DNA of 43,702 nt from Alphaproteobacteria bacterium (GTDB lineage Bacteria; Pseudomonadota; Alphaproteobacteria; Sphingomonadales; Sphingomonadaceae): positions 1-43,702 of the forward strand of contig QBLU01000028.1 of the NCBI GenBank assembly GCA_003241875.1. Direction: 5' to 3'. Shown here one piece after another: positions 14,833-21,851 of this stretch. The position numbers were made by a program, and so were the translations under genes. The stretch's first letter is position 1, and every line of letters starts with the position of its first letter. Below the pieces are notes generated by a model. That model had not been told where the DNA came from, did no database searches, and was given only the letters and a program-made list of their open reading frames with translations.

Positions 14833-15510
14833 ATGCTCGGCAACATTCTCGGTTCCTTCAATCCCGTCACCGCGATGATCGGAACCGCGCTTGGCGGACC
14901 GCTCGGCGCCATCATCGCGCAGGCGATGCAGCAGGTCGTCAGCCAGGTGGTCCAGGAGATCATCCAGAAGGCCGGCGAGCAGCTTGGCTTGCCGCAGCAG
15001 TTCATCGACATGGCGCAGGGTGCTGCAGCCGGCTCGCTCGGCGATACGCAGGGTGCCACCCGCAACCTTCAGGAAGCGATCTCCGGCCTCAGCGATGCGT
15101 TCCAGCTCAACGGCAGCGCCGCGGGCAACTTCCAGCGCCAGGCCGCCGACACCGTTCAGAACTTCATCGACGAGCAGGCCAGCCGCGCGGCGCGCGCCGC
15201 CAGCGACGAGGGTGCCGAGAACAGCGGGCGCAAGTCGGCCGGCGTCGGCGGTGCCCGGGGCGGCAGCGTGCTCATGCAGATCGCGCTGGCGCTGGGCCAG
15301 GCCATGGACAACAAGATCGACCAGATGGCAGCCAATGCCCAGGAGCTTGGCGCCATGGGTGAGATCGACGGCAAGAACACCTCGCAGTACCAGGAGCTGT
15401 CTGCCGAAATGAACGCGCTCAGCCAGGAGGTGAAGATCATCGGCGAAGCATTGAACAACACGCTCAAGGGCATCGGCGAAGCTTCGTCGGCACTCGCTCG
15501 CCGTCAGTAA
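14833..15510 (+). CDS. Candidate T3SS-secreted protein, unrecognised family
   Basis: The product is 225 aa with a strong RBS (GGGAG, 8 nt before ATG). It has no cleavable signal and no extended membrane anchor. It has an Ile/Ala/Gly/Gln-rich amphipathic N-terminus (residues 1-60), for example LGNILGSFNPVTAMIGTALG. A low-complexity charged middle (about 125-155) follows, then a C-terminal coiled coil with QYQELSAEMNALSQEVKIIG and ALNNTLKGIGEASSALARRQ. Nearly no Cys, Gln/Asn/Ser richness and a helical C-terminus suit an injectisome filament, translocator or harpin-like export substrate. It lies 126 bp after the regulator and is closed by a strong terminator, implying high separate expression. 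The function is inferred. Confidence 0.6.
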   Translation: MLGNILGSFNPVTAMIGTALGGPLGAIIAQAMQQVVSQVVQEIIQKAGEQLGLPQQFIDMAQGAAAGSLGDTQGATRNLQEAISGLSDAFQLNGSAAGNFQRQAADTVQNFIDEQASRAARAASDEGAENSGRKSAGVGGARGGSVLMQIALALGQAMDNKIDQMAANAQELGAMGEIDGKNTSQYQELSAEMNALSQEVKIIGEALNNTLKGIGEASSALARRQ

Positions 15511-15522
15511 TCAAATTGTAAG

Positions 15523-15555
15523 CGGCGGCGAGCTATGCTCGCCGCCGTATTTTTG
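15523..15555 (+). terminator. Rho-independent terminator after the candidate secreted protein
   Basis: CGGCGGCGAG (15523-15532) and CTCGCCGCCG (15538-15547) form a perfect 10-bp stem with a 5-nt loop, followed by TATTTTTG. It begins 12 bp after the stop codon and ends about 20 bp before the next start. Confidence 0.9.
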
Positions 15556-15574
15556 CGTTTGTCGAGGTGCGTCG

Positions 15575-16360
15575 ATGTTCCTGCGAGCGATAGCTTTGGT
15601 GACCATGGCCTGTTCGCCGACGGTTGTGCACGCGCAATATGCATTGCCATCGACCGAAACCGCCATTTCGATCGGCAACTTCGCATTGGCGACCGAGATG
15701 GGGGTGCGCGCCGCCGACAGTTCGCGGCAAGGCCGTCGGGGTGCGGTTTCGCAAAGCCGATCGCCGGCGCTGGCCTTCGATGGTGGACCGAGTGTTTTTG
15801 CGACCGCTCTCCAGGCGCCGGGCCCGACAGCGGCCAGCGTGCAGACGCGTTTTACGCGCTCGAAGGCCATACAGAAGGGGTCCGAGGCCAGCATCCTTTC
15901 CGCACTCGAAAAGCGTCAGCCGGAAGCAGTCGCGGAGTATCGGCAGATATTTGCCAGTACGGATATTTCCCGAACCTTCGACAAGGCCTCGCAAGCGTTC
16001 GGCTTTCGCAGCAACGACATCGCCGACACCATGGCAGCTTATTGGCTCGTCGGCTGGGTCGTCGCAAATGACGCCAAGGATTTTTCGCCGGCTGCGGCGC
16101 GGGCCGTGCGCGATCAGGTAAAAGCCGGCATCGCGCGCACGTCAGTCGCCGGGTTCAGTCCCGAAAAGAAGCACCGCCTCGCGGACGAGGCTATCTTCAA
16201 CACGCTCGTCCTCACGGCAGTCTTCCAGAACAAGGAAATCGGGAAGGTCAGCGGTCTTGACTACCGCCGGGTGAGCGACGCCACACAACGGGCCTTCGTC
16301 GGTTTCGGCGCCGACCTGCGCAGCCTGCAGCTGACCGATGCCGGGTTCGTCAAGCGGTGA
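15575..16360 (+). CDS. Exported protein, tandem paralogue 1 (DUF6683-like)
   Basis: The product is 261 aa with GAGGTG 5 nt before ATG. It has a Sec signal peptide (about residues 1-21, ending VVHAQ) and a disordered region to about 85. A helical domain to the end includes FTRSKAIQKGSEASIL, DTMAAYWLVGWVVAND, LADEAIFNTL and the terminal LTDAGFVKR. It is clearly homologous to the next gene over the last 170 residues. The domain resembles what I recall as DUF6683, whose function is unknown. Base composition is less GC-rich than its neighbours, hinting at more recent arrival. A Sec signal argues against direct T3SS export; it may act in the periplasm. Confidence 0.75.
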   Translation: MFLRAIALVTMACSPTVVHAQYALPSTETAISIGNFALATEMGVRAADSSRQGRRGAVSQSRSPALAFDGGPSVFATALQAPGPTAASVQTRFTRSKAIQKGSEASILSALEKRQPEAVAEYRQIFASTDISRTFDKASQAFGFRSNDIADTMAAYWLVGWVVANDAKDFSPAAARAVRDQVKAGIARTSVAGFSPEKKHRLADEAIFNTLVLTAVFQNKEIGKVSGLDYRRVSDATQRAFVGFGADLRSLQLTDAGFVKR

Positions 16361-17187
16361 CGGCGATGGGCAGGCGCAACTGGCGGCTGCGGACGGCGCT
16401 GGCGACGGGTTTGGCGGTCGGCCTGGCGGCCCTCCATGCGGCTGCGGCGGTCGCGCAGGACAGCCCCTATGGCACCAGCGACTATGGCGGCGGCTGGGCC
16501 TCGCCGTCGCTCGACACCTCGATGGCGATTTCGCGGGAGGTGATCAACCGGTCGATCATCGACGATATCGCCCGGAAGCACGTGGCCGGGAGCAGCCGGC
16601 CGACGACGCCGGCGCCAAAGTCGGCGAGCGGTTCGTCTCCCTCGCACGACCGTGCCGCCGCCGGATTCCGCACCGATTTCGTGCGCTCCAAGGTCGTGCA
16701 GCGACGATCGGAGGCCCGGCTGCTTGCCGAGCTGGCGCAGCGGCAGCCGAACGCGGTCGCCGAATACCGGCAGGTTCTGGCCGGGAACGACATGGCGGCG
16801 ATCTTCGACCGGTCGGCGGCGGCCTATGGCCTGAAAAGCAACGATGTGGCCGATACGATGGCAGCTTATTGGCTGGTCAGCTGGGTGATCGCCAATGATG
16901 CGGCGGACTTCACCGTGGCGCAGGCGCGCGCCGTGCGCGGGCAGTTGCGCGCCGGGCTGGCGCGATCCGCGGCGGCCAGGTTCGACGCGCCGAAAAAGCA
17001 GCAGATGGCCGATGAAGCGATCTTCAACACGCTGGTCGCCACCGCGATTTATGAGTCGGTCCAGAATGGCAAGATCAGCAAGGCCGATTACCGGCGAGTC
17101 GGCGAAGTGACCTACAAGACGTTTCTGGGAACGGGTGCCGACCTGCGGCAGTTGCGGCTGACCGATGCGGGTTTTGTTAAGCGGTGA
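16357..17187 (+). CDS. Exported protein, tandem paralogue 2 (DUF6683-like)
   Basis: The product is 276 aa from a GTG that overlaps the previous stop (GTGA). An ATG three codons later (16366) is an alternative. The signal peptide is LATGLAVGLAALHAAAAVAQ. The mature protein has a Ser/Pro-rich linker and the same C-terminal domain as its neighbour: FVRSKVVQRRSEARLLAEL, DTMAAYWLVSWVIAND, MADEAIFNTLVATAIY and the identical ending LTDAGFVKR. The pair arose by duplication and is translationally coupled. The function is unknown; the genomic setting suggests a periplasmic role linked to the T3SS. Confidence 0.78.
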   Translation: MTAMGRRNWRLRTALATGLAVGLAALHAAAAVAQDSPYGTSDYGGGWASPSLDTSMAISREVINRSIIDDIARKHVAGSSRPTTPAPKSASGSSPSHDRAAAGFRTDFVRSKVVQRRSEARLLAELAQRQPNAVAEYRQVLAGNDMAAIFDRSAAAYGLKSNDVADTMAAYWLVSWVIANDAADFTVAQARAVRGQLRAGLARSAAARFDAPKKQQMADEAIFNTLVATAIYESVQNGKISKADYRRVGEVTYKTFLGTGADLRQLRLTDAGFVKR

Positions 17188-17231
17188 GGCGGTTCCGGCG
17201 CCAGACTTGCTCAGTTCCGTTGAACCAAAGG

Positions 17232-17309
17232 CCCGCTCAGGCTGAGCTTGTCGAAGCCGTGTCGCAGGGCGGTGTTCGCGGGGGCTTCGACAAGCTCAGC
17301 CTGAGCGGG
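17232..17309. repeat. Long inverted repeat of the sphingomonad-type GCTTCGACAAGCTCAG family
   Basis: Two perfectly complementary 27-bp arms (17232-17258 and 17283-17309) flank a 24-bp loop. Each arm contains CTTCGACAAGCTCAGCCTGA or its complement. The element lies 45 bp after the second paralogue and could act as a transcription terminator. Related copies occur at about 27172 and 33704. Similar sequences are, from memory, common intergenic elements in sphingomonads. Confidence 0.85.
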
Positions 17310-17415
17310 TCAACTCGAATGCAATCAACTCTAGTCGCTTCGATTATCGCAAGCGCCGGCGGCCGGGCGTAAAAGGCACGGGATCGGCGATGCTGTCGCC
17401 ACTGGGAGTAGACCG

Positions 17416-17904
17416 ATGAACGGGATCGATCGCCTTGGCCCCCTGCCCGCGCCGGCGGCTGTCGGCGCCGGGGTGGGTGCCGACGCGATGACGCGGACGC
17501 TGATCGGCGAGGTCGGGGCACGCGTCACCGGCTGGGCCGCGGCGACCTTTGGCGGCAACGCCGGCGCCGGCTGGTCGGCGATGAGCGGCGCCGCAGGCTT
17601 TGGCCCCGATGCCGGGCGGCTGGCCCAGGGTGACGCCTATGGCCTGCGCGATCTTGCCGGCGGCGTCGCGGCCAGGCTGGGCGCGACGCCGGCGCAGGAG
17701 GGCGCATTGCTGCGCGCGCTGGAGGATTTCACCCGTGCCGCGGCGCTCAACGTCAATGCGCTGGCCGGATCGGGCAACGAGCTGTCGGCGCTGTCGGCAA
17801 CGCTTGACGTGACCGGCAACGTGACTGGCGACGGGAACGGCGTCGACGGCGTCGTCAGCCGGCTGGAAATCGCGACGCAGCGGCTGGAAACCCACAACCT
17901 GTGA
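17416..17904 (+). CDS. Unrecognised protein, first of a coupled trio
   Basis: The product is 162 aa with no signal peptide or membrane helix. It is very rich in Gly and Ala. The N-terminus (MNGIDRLGPLPAPAAVGAGV) is of the small, uncharged type often seen in type III substrates, which is weak evidence. A middle segment (PAQEGALLRALEDFTRAAAL) looks helical, and the C-terminus (VVSRLEIATQRLETHNL) forms an amphipathic helix. An RBS (GGGAG) lies about 8 nt before ATG. It overlaps the next gene by 4 bp. No family was recognised. Confidence 0.6.
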   Translation: MNGIDRLGPLPAPAAVGAGVGADAMTRTLIGEVGARVTGWAAATFGGNAGAGWSAMSGAAGFGPDAGRLAQGDAYGLRDLAGGVAARLGATPAQEGALLRALEDFTRAAALNVNALAGSGNELSALSATLDVTGNVTGDGNGVDGVVSRLEIATQRLETHNL

Positions 17905-18470
17905 CCCGCATCGGCGCGCCGGCGGAACCGTCGCCGATCGCCACGCCGGGCCAGGACATCAGGGCCGGCGACATCTGGCCCGACATCGCCGGGCGCTTCG
18001 ATATCCTCGGCGGCCGGATGTTCGACAATGTGCCGGCGCTGGTGCGGACGCCGCTCGACAACGACCTCCAGGTCGCGGCGGCGCGGGTCGATCGGCCCGG
18101 CGCCGCCGGCGATGCGCGCGCCACCACCCGGCTGCGCGAGGTGCCCGACGCGGCGGTGCTGCTGGCGGTGCGGATCGCGGCGCTGCCGGGGCTGGCCGGC
18201 GACCTGAGGGCCATGGCGCACGCTGCGCCCTATGACGCCGCCCGGTACGACAGCATGGCCGGCTGGGCCTATGGCCGCGGCATTGCGGCGGGCGCACCGA
18301 TGGCGGCATTCACCGACCTGGTTGCCGCCATCGACCCGGCGGCGGCGCAGCGGCTGGCAGCCGCACCCGTCGGCAGCGATGGCTTTCGCGACGCCTGGCG
18401 AACCCTGGCCGAACAGCCGCGTTTCCAGGCCCTGCAGGATCTTTTCGTGGCGAGCCGGGAGGCGACATGA
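17901..18470 (+). CDS. Unrecognised cytoplasmic-type protein, second of a coupled trio
   Basis: The product is 189 aa, starting at GTG in a GTGA overlap with the previous gene and ending in an ATGA overlap with the next. There is no signal or membrane segment. It is acidic, Ala/Asp-rich and predicted helical. Segments such as LREVPDAAVLLAVRIAALPG and DAWRTLAEQPRFQALQDLFV do not match a family I know. Tight coupling to its neighbour suggests a partner or chaperone relationship, which is inference. Confidence 0.6.
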   Translation: MTRIGAPAEPSPIATPGQDIRAGDIWPDIAGRFDILGGRMFDNVPALVRTPLDNDLQVAAARVDRPGAAGDARATTRLREVPDAAVLLAVRIAALPGLAGDLRAMAHAAPYDAARYDSMAGWAYGRGIAAGAPMAAFTDLVAAIDPAAAQRLAAAPVGSDGFRDAWRTLAEQPRFQALQDLFVASREAT

Positions 18471-18883
18471 TCATCATCGGGCTGTGGATCGCCGTGGCGG
18501 CGGCGGCACCCCCGCCGCCGTGCCGGCCCTATGTCGCCGGTGCATCACTGACCGAGGGCACGCGCCACGGCGAGGCGATGGCGGCGGCCTGGCCGGCGCA
18601 GTGGCGCAGCCGCGGCCGGATCGGCGATGCCGAGGTGCCGCCGCCGGCGCTGCGGCGCATCGTGGCGGCGCTCGCCTGCACCGCGACCTGGCCGGGGGAG
18701 GAGGAGCGCACCATCCGGCTGGCGCTGCCGCTGTTCGGCAGCCGGCGGCACGGCGACGCGGCGTTCACGATGCTCGATGCCCTGGCGCGCAGCGGCGCGT
18801 CGCCGGGCCCGGCACGCGCCGCGGCGGCCGGGTTCCGCGCCCGGATGCGCCACGCCGTCGCCCGCGAATATGATCGCATCTGA
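18467..18883 (+). CDS. Unrecognised small exported protein, third of a coupled trio
   Basis: The product is 138 aa starting in an ATGA overlap. A short hydrophobic N-terminus (MIIIGLWIAVAAAAPPP) looks like a minimal signal peptide. Two cysteines (about residues 24 and 73, in PPCRPYVAG and ALACTATW) could form a periplasmic disulfide. The C-terminal part is helical and basic. It converges with the lipoprotein gene 7 bp downstream. No family was recognised. Confidence 0.55.
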   Translation: MIIIGLWIAVAAAAPPPPCRPYVAGASLTEGTRHGEAMAAAWPAQWRSRGRIGDAEVPPPALRRIVAALACTATWPGEEERTIRLALPLFGSRRHGDAAFTMLDALARSGASPGPARAAAAGFRARMRHAVAREYDRI

Positions 18884-18889
18884 CCGGGA

Positions 18890-19498
18890 TCAGGACGCCT
18901 GCCAGCGCAGCTTCAGGATGACATTGTCATACCAGCGCATCGCCAGGGTGCGGTCGTCGATCGGAAACAGCAACACGCCGCCATCGCTGCCGCCCCAGCT
19001 GCCACCATCGAGGCAGGCGACTTCGTGCGGCTGCGGCCGGCCGACGCCGACCTGGCGCAGCCCGCCCTCGAGCCCGGCGACGGCATTGCCGGCGGCGGTA
19101 TCGGCTAGCCGCATGGTGGCGGCACCGGTGCAGACATCGCCCAGCGTTGCGGTGGTCGGCGATCGCGGTGCCTCCCAGGCCAGCGTCTTGTCTTTGACCG
19201 CCATCACCTGGCCCATATAGGCGGGATCGTCGTCGACATAGGCCTGCACCGGGCCATCGGCGAGCGCCACGCCGACGACCTGCCAGCGGCCCTGCAGGCT
19301 GCCGAAATCGACGACCGACCCGGCGGGATCGGCGGGGGCCAGCAGGCGCGGTGTCGCCGGGATCGGCGCCGGCTTGTCGACGACAGGGGCCGCCGCCACG
19401 GGCTCGGCGGCCGATGTGGCGGTGCGGTCCGGCGCCGGGTCGTCGGGGCTGCAACCAGTCATCAGCAGGCCGAGCAGCAGGCGATCAAGGGTTCGCAT
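18890..19498 (-). CDS. Hypothetical lipoprotein
   Basis: The product is 202 aa. The signal sequence ends in LLMTGC, an acceptable lipobox, followed by a Pro/Asp/Ala-rich linker to about residue 60. The folded part begins near GSLQGRWQVVGVALADGPVQ and ends TLAMRWYDNVILKLRWQAS. Its beta-rich WxVVGV start resembles lipocalin/META-type small beta domains, but no assignment is claimed. Its start overlaps the end of the muramidase gene by 14 bp, so the two are probably co-transcribed. Confidence 0.65.
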   Translation of the reverse strand: MRTLDRLLLGLLMTGCSPDDPAPDRTATSAAEPVAAAPVVDKPAPIPATPRLLAPADPAGSVVDFGSLQGRWQVVGVALADGPVQAYVDDDPAYMGQVMAVKDKTLAWEAPRSPTTATLGDVCTGAATMRLADTAAGNAVAGLEGGLRQVGVGRPQPHEVACLDGGSWGGSDGGVLLFPIDDRTLAMRWYDNVILKLRWQAS

Positions 19499-21176
19499 TC
19501 ACAAGGACATAGCTGAAGCTGCGTTGCCCTCCAAGCGCCGCGACAAAGCTGTTGAAGTCGGCACCGGCCAGCGTCTGGCAGCCGGCCGACCAGGTATTGC
19601 TCGCCCCGCCCTGGTGGATCAGCATCGAGCGGCCGGCACCGGTGCGATCGAGGCCGTTGCGATCATTGGCGTCGAAGCGGCCGTCGCCATTGGTATCGCG
19701 CTGCGCCGGCGTCGTGCTGTCGGGGCGGAAATAGGTGTTGCCGAGGAAGCGGTCGGCCTGCTGGGTATAGCGATAGCTGCCGGCCTGGATGCGGCCCAGA
19801 TCCGGACGGCCATCGCCGTTCATGTCGACGCCATAACCCCGGCTGCCCTTGGCGCCGTCGTATCGGTACTGCCCCGATGGCTCGGTATTGCCGGCGAATT
19901 CGCGGACGTTGACCTGGCCCGAAGCGTCGCGCCAGACAACGGCGATGCGATCGTCGTAGCGGCCGTTGTCGTTGCTGGCGACATTGGTGTCGGTGCGCAG
20001 CGCGACCACGACCTTGCGGCCGGCGGCGAAATCGGCGCGAGCCTGGGCATCGCCATGGGTGGCGATCTGGGCGGCGAAATCGTTGGCGGCCGGCGTCGCC
20101 GGGCGCGCGGGCGCAGACAGGCGCGCCGCCTCGGGCGCGATCGCGGCCGCCGCGGGCGTGTTGAACTGGCGAACCTCCTGCTCGCGGCGGTTGACGAGGC
20201 CCTGGTTCACCGCGCCGTCGGATTTGTTCCACAAGCGCATGGCGTCGGCGGCGCCAGCAGCGTCACCGGCGTTCAGGCGGCGCAACGTCGACGACCCTTC
20301 GAAGCCCGCGGTGCCGATGTTGTAGGCAAAGGACACCAGCGCATCGAACTGGTTCTGGTTCAGCGGCACGCGGACGTTGGCGCGGACGGCCTCGGCATAG
20401 GGCGCCACGGTCCGCGACAGCAGCGCGGTTTCCTGGGCCGCGGTCAGGTTGACGGCGCCGCGATTGGCAGCGGCGAATTCGCGGGCGGCAGCACCCGACA
20501 GGCCGGCGCCGCGGGCGACCTGCGCCGCCGCGCCGCGATCGAGGCCGATGGCAGTCAGGTCGGCAACGACGCTGGCGGCGCTGCGGCCCTTCAGGTCGTA
20601 ACCCGGCCCCAGGGTAACGCCGCTGGCGCCGCCGGGCCAGTGCAGGCGGTTGCTGACGCCGGCCTGGGCCTCGCGGTCAAAAATCGCGGTCATGCCGGCG
20701 GCCGATACGCCGCCGGATGACGGGGCAGCGGCATTCGGCGCCGGCGTCGTGGGGGCGGCGGCTTCGGCGCGACCGGGGATGACGAGGCGCTGGCCGGGCC
20801 GGATCAGATCCGGATTCGCGAGGCCGTTGGCGCGCGCCATGCTCTGCCAGTCGGTGTTGTTGGCGGCGGCGATCGACGACAAGGTCTCGCCGCTGCGCAC
20901 GACATGGCTGGCGACCGAGGCCGGTGGTGGCGGTGCGCTCGCGGCCGCAAGTTGCCCGCGCTCGACCGGCGTCATCTGCCGCTCGACCAGGGCACCGAGC
21001 TGCCGGGCAAGATCGGGCAGCCGGCCGCCGAATTCGGCCAGCACGCCGGCCAGCGCCGACACCCCGCCGGGCAGCGATCGAGCCAGCTCGAGCAGCCCGG
21101 CGGCAAGGCCGGCGACATCGTTTCCATCGAACGCCGCCTGCCGCGGCTGGGCAGCAAGGCTCTGGATCTCGGCCAT
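19485..21176 (-). CDS. Multidomain peptidoglycan-active protein: LysM, GH24-like muramidase, SxGC C-terminal domain
   Basis: The product is 563 aa with AGGAG upstream and no signal peptide. A helical N-terminus (1-75) is followed by a LysM (about 90-135: HVVRSGETLSSIAAANNTDW, RPGQRLVIP). A phage-lysozyme-like domain covers about 160-340: IFDREAQAG with the likely catalytic Glu, then GVTLGPGYDLKG and FDALVSFAYNIGTAGFEGSS. Calcium-loop-like repeats DMNGDGRPDLG and DTNGDGRFDAND come next. The C-terminus has MLIHQGG and WSAGCQTL, an H...S-x-G-C arrangement reminiscent of YkuD L,D-transpeptidases. The missing signal and the T3SS neighbourhood leave open that it is an exported effector. Confidence 0.72.
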   Translation of the reverse strand: MAEIQSLAAQPRQAAFDGNDVAGLAAGLLELARSLPGGVSALAGVLAEFGGRLPDLARQLGALVERQMTPVERGQLAAASAPPPPASVASHVVRSGETLSSIAAANNTDWQSMARANGLANPDLIRPGQRLVIPGRAEAAAPTTPAPNAAAPSSGGVSAAGMTAIFDREAQAGVSNRLHWPGGASGVTLGPGYDLKGRSAASVVADLTAIGLDRGAAAQVARGAGLSGAAAREFAAANRGAVNLTAAQETALLSRTVAPYAEAVRANVRVPLNQNQFDALVSFAYNIGTAGFEGSSTLRRLNAGDAAGAADAMRLWNKSDGAVNQGLVNRREQEVRQFNTPAAAAIAPEAARLSAPARPATPAANDFAAQIATHGDAQARADFAAGRKVVVALRTDTNVASNDNGRYDDRIAVVWRDASGQVNVREFAGNTEPSGQYRYDGAKGSRGYGVDMNGDGRPDLGRIQAGSYRYTQQADRFLGNTYFRPDSTTPAQRDTNGDGRFDANDRNGLDRTGAGRSMLIHQGGASNTWSAGCQTLAGADFNSFVAALGGQRSFSYVLVNANP

Positions 21177-21503
21177 ATGGAGGCTCCTGTGCTGCCAAGA
21201 TCATGCCCCACCAGTCGCGCCGCCGCGCTAAGCGATTCGATTAGCCGCGCTAGTCGATCGGGCTACCTTGCGCCGTGCGTGCCCAAGCACGAAAAACCGG
21301 GCATTTCTGCCGAGTTTTCGCCGAGGTGCGGTCCCGCAGCTTTTGTTGCCGGGCGGCCGGGCATACATGATGGCTGGCAGCAGGGCTTTCCCGATCCACG
21401 ACGTGCCACCGCCCGCTCGTTCATGGCAGGTCTTGTCAACATGAGAACCGCTGCGCCGAATTCATCGCCGACCGGCGATTCCGACGTCTCGGGCGCGATA
21501 CCT
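21177..21503. other. Intergenic region upstream of the muramidase gene
   Basis: No gene is credible in these 327 bp. Next to the muramidase promoter side are GCTAA (21227-21231), TTAGC (21241-21245) and GCTAG (21249-21253). They form overlapping dyads, including CGATTAGC-CGC-GCTAGTCG with one mismatch. These may be an operator for the minus-strand gene. Nothing else was seen. Confidence 0.4.
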
Positions 21504-21803
21504 TCACAGCGGCGCCAGCGCGCGGGCGCGCAGGTAGCGGTGTATGGCAGCGATTTCCGTGTCGCTGAGTACCCGCAGGTCCTCGCGCGCCGTTTCGGTC
21601 ATTATGCCGAGATCGGGGCCACCGGGAGGACGCCCGGTGCGCATCAGCGTGCGAAACGCCGACAGGTCATAGCTGGCGGCGACCGCAAGTGCCGGACCGC
21701 CCTCGACGGCGTCACCGCCCAGATCGCTGCCATGGCATTCGGAGCAGATCGTCATCGTCAGGTGCCGCCCGACGGCATGCGCTGGCCCCAGGTCGACAGG
21801 CCG
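21504..21803 (-). pseudogene. Cytochrome c remnant, N-terminally truncated
   Basis: The frame is open for 100 codons after an in-frame TGA at 21806-21804. The only ATG (21755) lies three residues before the haem site. It reads AVGRHLTMTICSECHGSDLG (haem motif CSECH), then DLSAFRTLMRTGRPPGGPDL, LGIMTET (axial Met) and IAAIHRYLRARAL. This is the C-terminal haem domain of a multihaem or signal-bearing cytochrome c. Without a signal peptide it could not be matured in the periplasm. It is therefore probably a decayed remnant, with its upstream part lost before the LysR gene. Confidence 0.65.
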
Positions 21804-21851
21804 TCAGCGCCCGGCCTGTCGAACCAGCACCGGCGGCGCCCGTCCCGACCC

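Noticed and set aside
17232-17309. CRISPR repeat or insertion-sequence end
   Set aside because: There is a single palindrome, no spacers and no transposase; related copies are dispersed and degenerate.
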